This document shows positions 43,461 to 52,249 of a stretch of 64,000 nt of DNA, in pieces. The stretch is taken from contig OZ242297.1 of assembly GCA_965207755.1 (NCBI GenBank), positions 868,001-932,000 of the forward strand, read 5' to 3'. Position numbers and translations under genes: made by a program. The notes beneath the pieces are model-generated. The model made no database searches. It saw only the letters and a list, made by a program, of their open reading frames with translations, and was not told where the DNA came from. Origin of the DNA: Aldehydirespirator sp028819505 (GTDB taxonomy: Bacteria > Actinomycetota > Acidimicrobiia > Acidimicrobiales > Aldehydirespiratoraceae). Position 1 is the first letter of the stretch. Every line of letters begins with the position of its first letter.

Positions 43461-43724
43461 TCAACTGGGCGTGTCCTTGCTTGAGGCGGTGACCACGACG
43501 AAGAACAGGCCCATCGTCAGGCCAAGGCCCATGATGAGCCTGGGGGGTCCCGCGCCCAGCGTCGACTGGGCTCCGATCGTGCTTGTGAGCATCGCTCCCA
43601 GTGCTACGAACGCCCCGGCCGTCACTGCCAGCACGACGGTGGACGCCATGATGGCGCGGGCCTTGCCCACGCCGGCCCGCACCAGTTGTGCGGCGCTCTC
43701 CTCCGGCGTCGGGGTGGCGCTCAT
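43461..43724 (-). pseudogene. truncated formate/nitrite transporter (FNT family) N-terminus
   Basis: 87 residues from ATG 43724. SATPTPEESAAQLVRAGVGKA and ASTVVLAVTAGAFVALGAML, then RLIMGLGLTMGLFFVVVTAS, are the first two membrane helices of FocA-like channels. The next conserved part (GAELFTGN) is absent; the frame ends SSKDTPS at 43461. So only the N-terminal third survives. The loss is notable as the genome carries formate-producing and formate-oxidising enzymes. Confidence 0.75.
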
Positions 43725-43726
43725 CG

Positions 43727-43830
43727 CTACGCGCGACCGGCTGCGAGCCACATGCCGATGTCGTGGATCGCGCGGGAGGTGGCCTGGCCGATCAGATCGA
43801 GCTTGCTGACTTGGTCTATGCGGGCCCGGG
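43727..43830 (-). pseudogene. coding remnant upstream of the FNT fragment
   Basis: In one minus-strand frame the sequence reads RIDQVSKLDLIGQATSRAI then HDIGMWLAAGRA and stop (43727-43729), just before the FNT start. It is cut on its 5' side by the MITE-like element at 43831. Family not recognised. Confidence 0.4.
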
Positions 43831-43997
43831 CCTAGGAGACTGCTGAGCAGGTCGCCTGGTGGTGGCGGTCAGGCATGCAGTTGGGTGTGGGTGGTTGGTT
43901 GTGGTTGTCGGTACGCGGTGCTGGTTGGGGTCTCGGCGGGCCGGGGTGGGCCAACGATCGCGAGCACCCAAACCGGACTACTCAGCAGTCTCCTAGG
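43831..43997 (+). mobile_element. MITE-like element with 17-bp perfect terminal inverted repeats
   Basis: 167 bases flanked by CCTAGGAGACTGCTGAG (43831-43847) and its exact complement (43981-43997). If the terminal CTAG is the target duplication, the true arms are GAGACTGCTGAG. The 133-base interior is T/G-rich on the plus strand and lacks a transposase. The right end holds the stop codon of the P450 gene. Confidence 0.7.
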
Positions 43998-45276
43998 TCC
44001 AGGTCACGTGCAGCTCGGTGGGGCCGCGGAAGGTGATGTTCGGGAAGTAGTCGAGATCCTGCTCTTCTTCCAGGCGCAGCGACGGCAACCGCTGGGTGAG
44101 GATCTCCGTGACGGTCTGGACCTCGAACTTGGCCAGCTTGGCTCCGAGGCAATAGTGGACGCCCTTGCCGAAGGAGATGTGCTGGCTGGCGTTGGAACGG
44201 CGAATGTCGAAGGTGTCCGGCTTATCCCAGATGTCGTCCTGCCGGTTGGCTGAGGCGAAGTTCAAGAAGATGGTTGTTCCTGCGGGCACGTCGACGCCGG
44301 CGATGGTGGTGTCGCGGGTCGTCATGCGCCGCCAGGCGATCTGGCTGGAGTCGAACCGCAGGACTTCCTCGATGGCGTTGGGTATCAGCGTGTGGTCTTC
44401 GCGGATCGCGGTCCACGTGTCGCGGCGGGGAAGGAGGCACATCAGGGTGTTGCAGATGAGCGCGGTGACGGCCTCGTGGCCGGCGAAGGACAGGCCGTAG
44501 ATGATCGACTCCACCTCGCGGTAGCTCAAGTCGTCGGGATCCGCCTCGTGCGCTCCGATCAGCTCGGATGCGAAGTCGTCGCCGCGGTGGCGGCGCTTGT
44601 GGGCGGTGAAGTCCCGGCAGTATCTCCAGTAGGCGAGCATGTTCTCGGCGATCTCGACCTGCTGGGCCGGGGTGGGCCGGCCCCATGAGAAGGCTTTGCG
44701 GTCGCCGCACCAGGCTTTGAGCGTCTCATCGTCGCTCTCGGGGAACCCGATGAAGCGGAAGATGGTCTCGCCCGGCAGCGGGAACGCGAAGGAGGCAACG
44801 AACTCCGCTGGTGGCCCCATCGTGATCATTGCGTCGATCAGCTCATGGGCGCGCCGGCGCACGTAGGGCTCGAGCGTATTGATCCGCCGGTTCGAGAACC
44901 CCTGACGGGTGTAGCGACGGATGCGCCCGTGGTCTGGCTCGGGCCGGTTGGACATCACCGCCACTGGGTCGAAGTCCTCCGCTGAGAGGATCTTCCTCGC
45001 TTCCGGCGACAGCGGGAACACCGGATCCTGAACGTTCGTCGACGCGAACGTCTCGTGGTCCGAGAACGCGGCCTCAACGTCGGCCATGTCTGTTACCACC
45101 ACGCATCCCACCGTCGGGGCATAGAACACCGGGTGGGCGGAGCGCAGAGCCGACGCGATGGGATAGGGATCGGTCACATAATCGTCGTCCAGCGGGCTCC
45201 ATGTCTTGTGCACCGGGCAACTCGTCGGCGCGGCTGGGCTGGTGACCGGCTCGCTGTGGTAGGTGTTCGCGCTCAT
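43993..45276 (-). CDS. cytochrome P450 (last gene of the aldoxime/nitrile operon)
   Basis: 427 residues from ATG 45276, which overlaps the transporter ATPase stop (TGATG). Heme loop FGKGVHYCLGAKLAKFE, ExxR as EEVLR. The I-helix reads SFAGHEAVTAL: after the acidic residue the usual Thr is replaced by Ala, with Thr two residues on. The operon suggests a role in generating or modifying an aldoxime/nitrile, which is an inference. Confidence 0.92.
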   Translation of the reverse strand: MSANTYHSEPVTSPAAPTSCPVHKTWSPLDDDYVTDPYPIASALRSAHPVFYAPTVGCVVVTDMADVEAAFSDHETFASTNVQDPVFPLSPEARKILSAEDFDPVAVMSNRPEPDHGRIRRYTRQGFSNRRINTLEPYVRRRAHELIDAMITMGPPAEFVASFAFPLPGETIFRFIGFPESDDETLKAWCGDRKAFSWGRPTPAQQVEIAENMLAYWRYCRDFTAHKRRHRGDDFASELIGAHEADPDDLSYREVESIIYGLSFAGHEAVTALICNTLMCLLPRRDTWTAIREDHTLIPNAIEEVLRFDSSQIAWRRMTTRDTTIAGVDVPAGTTIFLNFASANRQDDIWDKPDTFDIRRSNASQHISFGKGVHYCLGAKLAKFEVQTVTEILTQRLPSLRLEEEQDLDYFPNITFRGPTELHVTWT

Positions 45277-46019
45277 CAACGATCACCGGCCTTGGCCAGA
45301 TAGGCGCGGCGAAGCCGGTCAGGTTGCTTCTTGATTTGCGAGGCTGTGCCCCGCAGCACGACCTCTCCCCTGGCCATCACGACGGCGTTGTCGCCTGCGT
45401 CGAGCGCTCGTTCGGCGAACTGCTCGACGAGCAGCAGGCCGATGCCGTTGCCGGCCATTTGTTTCACAGCCCGCAGCATCCGGTCGATGACGGCCGGCGC
45501 GAGTCCGAGGGAGAGTTCGTCGATCATCAGAATCCGGGGTCGGCGCAGCACCGCCCGACCCAAGACGAGCATCTGCTGCTCTCCTCCGGAAAGAAGTTCG
45601 GCCGGGACCGACCGGCGGGCCCCCAGTTCGGGGAAGAGTTCGAAGGCCGGGTCGAGACGGTCGCGAGCCGCCGCCACGAGGAAGTTCTCCTCGACGGTCA
45701 AGCTCGGGAACACCGTCCGTCCCTGCTGGACGTAGGCAAGTCCCGACCGGACTCGGCACCGCCGCGACGACCGGGTGATGTCCACGCCGTCCAGCAGCAC
45801 GCGGCCGCCACTCGCAGGCACCACCCCGCTGATGCCGTCGAGCAACGTCGACTTGCCCGCACCGTTAGCTCCCAGCAGCACTGTCACCTCGCCGGGCGCC
45901 ACCGACAGGCTGACCCCTCTCACCACTGCCTGGCCGAGCCGGTCCAACCGCAGCCCCTCCACTCGGAGTTCCGCGGCATCCGGCCCTCTGGTGCCCTCGC
46001 TTCGGTCCAACTCCGTCAT
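45276..46019 (-). CDS. branched-chain-type ABC transporter ATPase (LivF-like)
   Basis: 247 residues. Walker A LGANGAGKST, signature LSGGEQQMLVLGR, Walker B ILMIDELSLGL with the LivF-type Glu. ATG overlaps the previous stop (ATGA). It energises import with the fused permease/ATPase upstream. Confidence 0.92.
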   Translation of the reverse strand: MTELDRSEGTRGPDAAELRVEGLRLDRLGQAVVRGVSLSVAPGEVTVLLGANGAGKSTLLDGISGVVPASGGRVLLDGVDITRSSRRCRVRSGLAYVQQGRTVFPSLTVEENFLVAAARDRLDPAFELFPELGARRSVPAELLSGGEQQMLVLGRAVLRRPRILMIDELSLGLAPAVIDRMLRAVKQMAGNGIGLLLVEQFAERALDAGDNAVVMARGEVVLRGTASQIKKQPDRLRRAYLAKAGDR

Positions 46020-47716
46020 GTCGAGCTTCCCAAGTAGGCCGCTACCACTCTCGGATCCTCGAGCACGTCCTGGGGAGAACCGGTTGCGATCAGTTGGCCG
46101 AAGTCGAGCACCGCGATCGAGTGGCACAGCGAGACGACTGCTTCGATGTCGTGCTCGATGAGCAGGACAGCCACTCCCATGTGGGCTGTGACCGCGGCCA
46201 GCGCTTCAACGAACACATCCCTATCGGGTCCGGCCAGCCCTGCCGTCGGTTCATCGAGTAGCGCAACCTTCGGGTGCGACATCAAGGCGCCACAAACCTC
46301 CAGGATCCGGCGGGATCCCACGTCCAGTCCCGCGATTGGAGTCGGGGGAGGCGGAAGCGAGAACCAGTCCAGAGCCTCAGCGATCGGCGTGTCCGCCCCG
46401 GCGGAAGCCAAAGCCAGGTAGCCACCGACGGTCAGATCGAGCGGCGTGTGGCCCTGCTGGAAGGTTCGCCTCAGGCCCAGGAGGGCCCGCTTGCGGGGCG
46501 GAAGGACGGTGATGTCCTCTCCGCCCAGGAGGATACGTCCCTCGTGGCTGGGCAGGAATCCGCTGAGTGCATCCACCAGAGTCGACTTGCCCGCGCCGTT
46601 GGGACCGATCAGCCCGAGAAAGCCACCCTCCGGCATCGACAGGCTGACGCCGTCCAGCGCCTTGACAGCCCCGTAAGAGACCGACACGTCCTGTATGTCG
46701 AGGACGGACCTCGCCTTGGCTGCTGGATCGTGTCCAGAGGGCAGCGACCGCAGCGCTGGGGCGACGGTCTCGGCCCTGCGAATCCTGCGCAGGCTGGGCA
46801 GCCGGCGGCCGGCGGCACGCAGCGCCGACGAGAGGCCGCCCTCGCCGCGGCTAAGCGCGATGACCCCTCCGACGGCGAACAGCATCGGCGAGATGTCCCG
46901 CGGCAGACCGACATCGCTGAGGAAGTTCGGTATGAGCTGACCGAACAGCCCGGTGAGCAGGGCGCCTTCGAGGTGTCCGGCGCCGAACATGAGCGCTGAA
47001 GTGAGGATGGTCATCGATTCGATCGGTTGGAAGCTGGCCCCGCTCACAATGCCGTTGAGGGCGAGCAGCAGGGCTCCCCCCACACCGGCGATGGCTGCGC
47101 TGACCGCGAAAGCAGAGAGCTTGGTCAACACCACGCTGCGGCCCATCGCCGCCGTCGCCCTCTCGCTGCGGCGCACCGAGAACCACCATCGGCCGGTGCG
47201 GGTGCGCCGCAGCGCGGTGACCGCTATCCCGATCAAGCCGAGCGTGACCGCGCAGAACAAGAAATAGCCCGAGTCGCTGTCGGCGAAGCCGGGGGGATGG
47301 ACGCGGTTGCCCTCGATGAGGCCGGGGAATCCATCGGCGAACACCACCCTGGCCACTGCCGCGCTAAAGACCAGAGTGAAGACCGCGAGGTTCTGTCCTC
47401 GGAGCCTGAGCGCCGGTATTCCAATGGCCACGCCGGCTGCGAAGGGCACCGCGGCCGCGAACGGCAGCATGGCGAGGAAGGGGAGATTCGTCTTGAAGTT
47501 GAGCCAGCCAACGGTCCAAGCCCCGAGCCCGGCGAAGGTCATCTGGCACAGCGAGAGCAGCCCGGCGTTGTCGTAGATCACACCCACGCTGACCGCCACC
47601 ACGGCGGTGATGACCGCGCTCGTCAACAAGAACAGCCAGAACGGGCCGGCCAGTTGCGACACGGTTACTGCGGCCCCCACGTACGCCGCTCCGGCCGCGA
47701 GGTCACCGCGCCGCAT
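46016..47716 (-). CDS. ABC transporter permease-ATPase fusion (LivM-LivG)
   Basis: 566 residues. About residues 1-300: LivM-type permease with 8-10 membrane helices. From about 335: LivG-type ATPase, Walker A IGPNGAGKST, Walker B KVALLDEPTAGL. The signature motif is LDVGSRRILEVCGAL in place of LSGGQ, as in many LivG proteins it is weak. Overlaps LivH by 14 bases. Confidence 0.9.
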   Translation of the reverse strand: MRRGDLAAGAAYVGAAVTVSQLAGPFWLFLLTSAVITAVVAVSVGVIYDNAGLLSLCQMTFAGLGAWTVGWLNFKTNLPFLAMLPFAAAVPFAAGVAIGIPALRLRGQNLAVFTLVFSAAVARVVFADGFPGLIEGNRVHPPGFADSDSGYFLFCAVTLGLIGIAVTALRRTRTGRWWFSVRRSERATAAMGRSVVLTKLSAFAVSAAIAGVGGALLLALNGIVSGASFQPIESMTILTSALMFGAGHLEGALLTGLFGQLIPNFLSDVGLPRDISPMLFAVGGVIALSRGEGGLSSALRAAGRRLPSLRRIRRAETVAPALRSLPSGHDPAAKARSVLDIQDVSVSYGAVKALDGVSLSMPEGGFLGLIGPNGAGKSTLVDALSGFLPSHEGRILLGGEDITVLPPRKRALLGLRRTFQQGHTPLDLTVGGYLALASAGADTPIAEALDWFSLPPPPTPIAGLDVGSRRILEVCGALMSHPKVALLDEPTAGLAGPDRDVFVEALAAVTAHMGVAVLLIEHDIEAVVSLCHSIAVLDFGQLIATGSPQDVLEDPRVVAAYLGSST

Positions 47717-48560
47717 CCCACACCTCGTGTCGCTGGGTCCACAGCAGCACGGCCGCCGCGATCAGGAACGGGACCGCGCCGCGGTACTCCGACCAGGCCT
47801 CGCGGTACGACGACACCGATTCGACCACGCCGACCCCGATCCCGCCGGCGAAGGCGAGGGGCAGCCTTCGGAAGGCACCGATCAGGGCGGCTGCCATGGC
47901 CGGGAAGATGAGAAAACCCAGACTGGAGAAGCTGCCGGGAAGGTTGGACGCAACGACCAGCATCCCGGTGGCTGACACCAGACCGGTGAACCCCCAGACG
48001 AGCGCGGTCCGTGCGAACAGCGGCACGCCGAGCAGTTCCGCCACGACGGGCCTCTCCGAGATGGCCCGCACCTGCACGCCCACCCTTGTGGAGCTGAGGA
48101 CCCAGCCCATACCCAGCACAGTCGCGATCGCGATGAACAGCACGATCACAGTTCCAGCAGTGACCACCACGCCTCCGATCGAGACCGACGCTCCCGGGAG
48201 GAGCACGGGCACCGCCCGGGGCGCGTCGCCGAAGAAGCGAAACCCGGCGGCGAACAGACCCACCGTGGTGGCGATCATCGCGGCGGTGCGGACGGCGGCG
48301 CCGGCCTCGCTGAACAGGCGAGCGAACAGCAGCCCGATGGCGACAGAGAGAACCGAGGACAGCGCGATCCCGACGGCGGCCGCCCAAGGCAGCCCCCAGC
48401 CTCGTTCCACACCGATGGCGGCCACGTACGCACCGAAGGCGCCGACCACCGCCTGGCTGAAGTTCACCACGCCGGCCATCCGGTGCAGGACGACGATGCT
48501 CACCCCGAAGATCGCGTAAGCGCCGCCTGCGGCGAGCCCGGCAACAACCAAGGTGAGCAT
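47703..48560 (-). CDS. ABC transporter permease (LivH-like)
   Basis: 285 residues, about eight hydrophobic helices. GGAYAIFGVSIVVLHRMAGVVNFSQ at the N-terminus is the LivH signature lead, split around the first helix, and GVQVRAISERPVVAELLGV is the EAA-like cytoplasmic loop. Confidence 0.9.
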   Translation of the reverse strand: MLTLVVAGLAAGGAYAIFGVSIVVLHRMAGVVNFSQAVVGAFGAYVAAIGVERGWGLPWAAAVGIALSSVLSVAIGLLFARLFSEAGAAVRTAAMIATTVGLFAAGFRFFGDAPRAVPVLLPGASVSIGGVVVTAGTVIVLFIAIATVLGMGWVLSSTRVGVQVRAISERPVVAELLGVPLFARTALVWGFTGLVSATGMLVVASNLPGSFSSLGFLIFPAMAAALIGAFRRLPLAFAGGIGVGVVESVSSYREAWSEYRGAVPFLIAAAVLLWTQRHEVWDAAR

Positions 48561-48644
48561 CGTCGCCCCCGGCGGCTCAGCCGAAGGGTCTAGGTAGCTG
48601 GTGGCCCGACAGCAGACGCTTCCATAGCTCGCCGCAGTCCGCCA

Positions 48645-50039
48645 TCAGCCGGGAAGGATCACCCAGTCGTCCGCTGCGGTCACCCACTGGCCATCGCGCA
48701 GTTCAACGAACTTCGAAGCCTGATTGGGAGCGTGGGCGTCACCCGGGCCGAACGTGTAGGGCGTTCCGAGCAGGGGAGTCTCGTAGGGCTCCAGGTCGAG
48801 CATCGCCGCGGCCACGGACTCGCGGGTGATCTCGCCGTCGATCCCCCGAAGCGCTTCCACGAAGACCGTGGCGGCCAAGTAGCCGCCCTGGGCGAACGAT
48901 GTCAGCGGTACGCCAGCGTTAGTCATCAGGGCTTTCCAGTCGTCCAGCGCGGGTGAGTCCGAGCCGTAGGGCTCGAACTCCGAGTTGGCTCTGAGCCCGT
49001 TGCCGGAGCTGCCAAGCTGCGACGCGATGGCGTCGGTGTAATACGACGTGAGCCCGATCCACACAATGTCGCTCAGATTCTGAGCGTCGATGGCCCGACC
49101 GACCGCCAGCGCGTGCGGCTCGACTCCGTCGATGACGACCGCTTGGCAACCCGCGTCTCGGGCCTGCAGCATCAGTGGCGTGGGGTCGTCCTCAAGTGTC
49201 GCCGCCTTCACTCGCAAGGTCAGGGACTTGCCGGTGATCGACTCCCAACGGGCCACCGCACCGTCGAAGGCCGGCGCTAGGTCCGGGATCACGAACAGGT
49301 TGATGTTGCAGACGCGATCCAAGGCCAGCGTCTCCGATGCGTAGTACAGCGAGACGGTGATCCCCGTGAACGGCCCTGTGTTGACGGGCGAGATGTTCGA
49401 GGACAGGAAGCACAGCGGATCCACGCCTGTGCCCTGGATCGAGTACACCCCCTGCTCGGCGTAGAAGCCTGAGTTCACTGCGCACTCGAGGATGCTGGCC
49501 GATCCCACCATCGCCACGACGTTGTCCTGTTCAACGAGCTTGCGGCCAGCGGTCGCAGCTCCTTCGGGGCTGCCACCGTCATCCTCAATGATGAGCTCGA
49601 TAGGCCTGCCGCCGATCCCTCCGCTGGCATTCACCCTGTCAAACACGGCCTTGGCCGCTACCGATGCCTCCGGGAACAGCCCCGCGCCGGTCAGCGAGCT
49701 GACGTTGCCGACCCGGATCGGCTCCCCATCCGCCACAGCGGGCGCGGTCGCGGCGGGGGCGTCGTCGACTTCGTCGCTGTCGGAGTCCTCCGATGGCGTC
49801 GCGCCCTCGACCTCGTCCGGCTCCACGGCAGCAGAGTCGTCAGGCACTGCGTCCTGTGCGTCGTCGGCCGGCCCGGTGGGTTCTTCAGCGGGCTCAGGAG
49901 CCTCGCCCGCGTTGGTGGCGGGTACTTCCTCCTGTACCGGGGAGCTGTCCTCGTCATCGCTGCATGATGCGGCGAGAAGGACGAGCGCGAGTGCTGCGGC
50001 CCGTGATGCTCGCAGCCCGGGGTGAGAATTGTGTCTCAT
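48645..50039 (-). CDS. ABC transporter substrate-binding lipoprotein
   Basis: 464 residues. Lipoprotein signal with lipobox LAASC (Cys about 26), then about 70 residues of acidic, Pro/Ala-rich linker, then a Peripla_BP_6 domain (IRVGNVSSLTGAG, GGIGGRPIELIIEDDGG). AAGGAGGG is 7 bases upstream. It likely captures the operon's nitrile/aldoxime-related substrate outside the membrane. Confidence 0.93.
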   Translation of the reverse strand: MRHNSHPGLRASRAAALALVLLAASCSDDEDSSPVQEEVPATNAGEAPEPAEEPTGPADDAQDAVPDDSAAVEPDEVEGATPSEDSDSDEVDDAPAATAPAVADGEPIRVGNVSSLTGAGLFPEASVAAKAVFDRVNASGGIGGRPIELIIEDDGGSPEGAATAGRKLVEQDNVVAMVGSASILECAVNSGFYAEQGVYSIQGTGVDPLCFLSSNISPVNTGPFTGITVSLYYASETLALDRVCNINLFVIPDLAPAFDGAVARWESITGKSLTLRVKAATLEDDPTPLMLQARDAGCQAVVIDGVEPHALAVGRAIDAQNLSDIVWIGLTSYYTDAIASQLGSSGNGLRANSEFEPYGSDSPALDDWKALMTNAGVPLTSFAQGGYLAATVFVEALRGIDGEITRESVAAAMLDLEPYETPLLGTPYTFGPGDAHAPNQASKFVELRDGQWVTAADDWVILPG

Positions 50040-50086
50040 GGTTGGCCCTCCTTGGGTCTCCGTGTACGACTAGGGACTGGTCCTGT

Positions 50087-50980
50087 TCATGACGCAGCCA
50101 TCAGCGGGGATAGCTCAGTGCCTGCAACATGGACACCGTTCGCAGGGACGACCGCCACCTCGTGCCATAGGCGCAGTTCGATCTGGAAGCCCATGTCGGC
50201 GACCATCGTCAGGAACGAGTTGAAGATGGCGAGGTGAGTGGGATGGGTTCTTGACCAGTCCTCGAGCGACTTGAGGTCGCGGAACCAGCCCACGAAGCTG
50301 GTGGACTCGAGATCATCCCCGTCGATGGTCTGCTCTCGAAGGAACCGGCTGGAGATGCAACCCGTCTCGGGATGTTCGGCCAGGAAGTCGATCCCGGCGG
50401 TGAGATTGGGTTCGACATCGGTGAAGTACAGGGAGCGCTCGCGGTTTCCGCAGTGTTCCCAGACCTGACCCGACCGGATCAGGCAGAGGTTGCCCGGCAG
50501 CGGATCAGCTGGCTCCGACGCCAGGTCCGAGGTTGTGCTGGCTGGAATCCGATCGCGGGCCGCGCCCCAGTACTCGTGGACGTCGGTGAGCTCAGCTACC
50601 AGAAGGTTGCGCACGCCGGGGGTGATCTCGGGGGTCGAATGAAGCGTCTCCCAACGATCGGCCGGGATGACAGCGGTCTCTTTCAGGATCCCGGGTCGCT
50701 TCAAAGCCGCAGATCGCTGGCACCACCGCATCTGCGATTCCGGGTCGGTCCAGTATCCGAGGAACACAGTCGTCTGGTCATCAGAGTTGACGATTCGGGC
50801 CCGCTCAAGGTGATCGGGAGCATCACCGCCGCCGATCAGTTCTGCCTTCAACTCGTCGACTGTGCCGGTGTCGCCGTTGCCTCGGGCCAAGATCATCGAG
50901 AACGCAGTGCGCTCGGGCAGATTGACGGCACTCCAAGCTGGAACGTTGGGCACGTGGCCCTCGGGCCGGTTTGCGGTCAT
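50087..50980 (-). CDS. aldoxime dehydratase (heme-containing)
   Basis: 297 residues. Compared with OxdA-type enzymes: THPTHLAIF (proximal heme His, about 249), LRLWHEVAV (distal His, about 273), RERSLYF (Arg about 182) and CISSRFLRE (Ser about 210) all match. It converts R-CH=N-OH to R-CN. Slightly shorter than the ~350 of known enzymes. Second gene of the operon after nitrilase. Confidence 0.9.
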   Translation of the reverse strand: MTANRPEGHVPNVPAWSAVNLPERTAFSMILARGNGDTGTVDELKAELIGGGDAPDHLERARIVNSDDQTTVFLGYWTDPESQMRWCQRSAALKRPGILKETAVIPADRWETLHSTPEITPGVRNLLVAELTDVHEYWGAARDRIPASTTSDLASEPADPLPGNLCLIRSGQVWEHCGNRERSLYFTDVEPNLTAGIDFLAEHPETGCISSRFLREQTIDGDDLESTSFVGWFRDLKSLEDWSRTHPTHLAIFNSFLTMVADMGFQIELRLWHEVAVVPANGVHVAGTELSPLMAAS

Positions 50981-51006
50981 GGCGGCCGTCCTCCTCGGGC
51001 CGATGC

Positions 51007-52038
51007 TCAGTCGGCCGGCTCCGGCGCGCCGGCTTCGGCGCCGACCGTGGCGAGAACAGGTCCCGAGGGTCTCTGATCTCCGACCATCTCCACCGCGGGC
51101 TGGGGCCGCTTGTCGAACAGCAGGCGGGTGGCGTCGGGGCGGGAATAGTGTCCGCTGGGGTCGGTGGCCATCTTCGAGATGGCGATGAGCGACAGGTCAA
51201 CCTCAGCGTATACCAGCCCCTCGGCGTGCTCGTCGAGCAGGTCTGACATGATCATGCCGTCAGGGCCGTAGACGCGACTGCAACCCCCTCCTCCACCACC
51301 GAGCAGGGCCGCGTGCTGGTCGTTGTCGCAGAACAGCTCCATCCCCGCGGACCCGGTGACGGTGGTGGCCGCCAGCGCGAAGTTGGAGCCCTCCACCGCG
51401 TAGATCTGGGTGGCGTTCATGTTGACCTCGATGCCGAGGGCGTGAGCACCGCCGCGGTACAAGCAGAACGACGGCCAACTGGCCACATGGACCTGTTCGC
51501 CCTGGCTGTACATGGCGAACTTCGACAACGGCTGCAGATGCTCCCAGCAGTTGAGCGCGCCGAGCCGGCCGATGCCGGGAACGTCGAGCACATGCAGGTG
51601 GCTGCCGTCGCCCTGGCCGAACATGGCCCGCTCAACGTGGGTGGGCTTGAGCTTGCGCCGGGTGAACAGCACCTCGCCGTCGGCACCGAAGATGAACTGG
51701 GACATGTAGAGCGAGCCGTAGTCCTTCTCGCTGGCGCCCATCACAACCGCGATCTCGCTGTCGGCCGCGGCCTGAGCCAGGCGGTTGAACCGTGCATCGC
51801 CGACCACGATCGAGTTGGCGTGGTATTGCGGGACGAACCGCATGCCCAGCGCTTGGGCGTCCAGCCACAAGAAGTGTGGATATCCCGGGATCCACAACTC
51901 CGGGAACGCGATCAGCCGAGCACCGCTGGACGCCGCCTCCGCGATCAGAGCAGTCGCCTTCTCGACACCGGCATCGGCGTCGAGCCAGCATGGCTCAGCC
52001 TGTACGGCTGCCACCTTGTACGGTCCGTCAGCGCTCAC
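51007..52038 (-). CDS. nitrilase
   Basis: 343 residues. Catalytic Glu in FPELWIPGYP (about 47), Lys in RRKLKPTHVER (about 129) and Cys in ALNCWEHLQPL (about 164). It hydrolyses nitriles to acid plus ammonia. GTG start with GGGGAG upstream. First gene of the operon, divergent from AraC. Confidence 0.93.
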   Translation of the reverse strand: MSADGPYKVAAVQAEPCWLDADAGVEKATALIAEAASSGARLIAFPELWIPGYPHFLWLDAQALGMRFVPQYHANSIVVGDARFNRLAQAAADSEIAVVMGASEKDYGSLYMSQFIFGADGEVLFTRRKLKPTHVERAMFGQGDGSHLHVLDVPGIGRLGALNCWEHLQPLSKFAMYSQGEQVHVASWPSFCLYRGGAHALGIEVNMNATQIYAVEGSNFALAATTVTGSAGMELFCDNDQHAALLGGGGGGCSRVYGPDGMIMSDLLDEHAEGLVYAEVDLSLIAISKMATDPSGHYSRPDATRLLFDKRPQPAVEMVGDQRPSGPVLATVGAEAGAPEPAD

Positions 52039-52132
52039 GTCAACTCCCCACGTAGCGAAGCCCGGGGCGGCGCCCGGGCCAATTGGCCATTGTTCGCTTC
52101 AACCTAGGAAGCACAATGCGTCGGACCCTTCC

Positions 52133-52226
52133 CTGTGAGCGTGCAATCCCTTGTCTCACAGTGCACAACGGGTCGAGACGGACTGGGCGTTGCTCTACGA
52201 CGCTTAGTCTCTTGTCTGTAAGCGCA
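52133..52226 (+). promoter_or_regulatory. candidate AraC operator between nitrilase and regulator
   Basis: Two direct repeats CTTGTCTCACAGTGCA (52150-52165) and CTTGTCTGTAAGCGCA (52211-52226), and an inverted repeat CTGTGAG (52133-52139) with CTCACAG (52155-52161). Direct repeats are the usual AraC-family site form. The 211-base intergenic region separates nitrilase from the regulator. Confidence 0.5.
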
Positions 52227-52249
52227 TATGCGATCGGCAGGGGTGTGGC

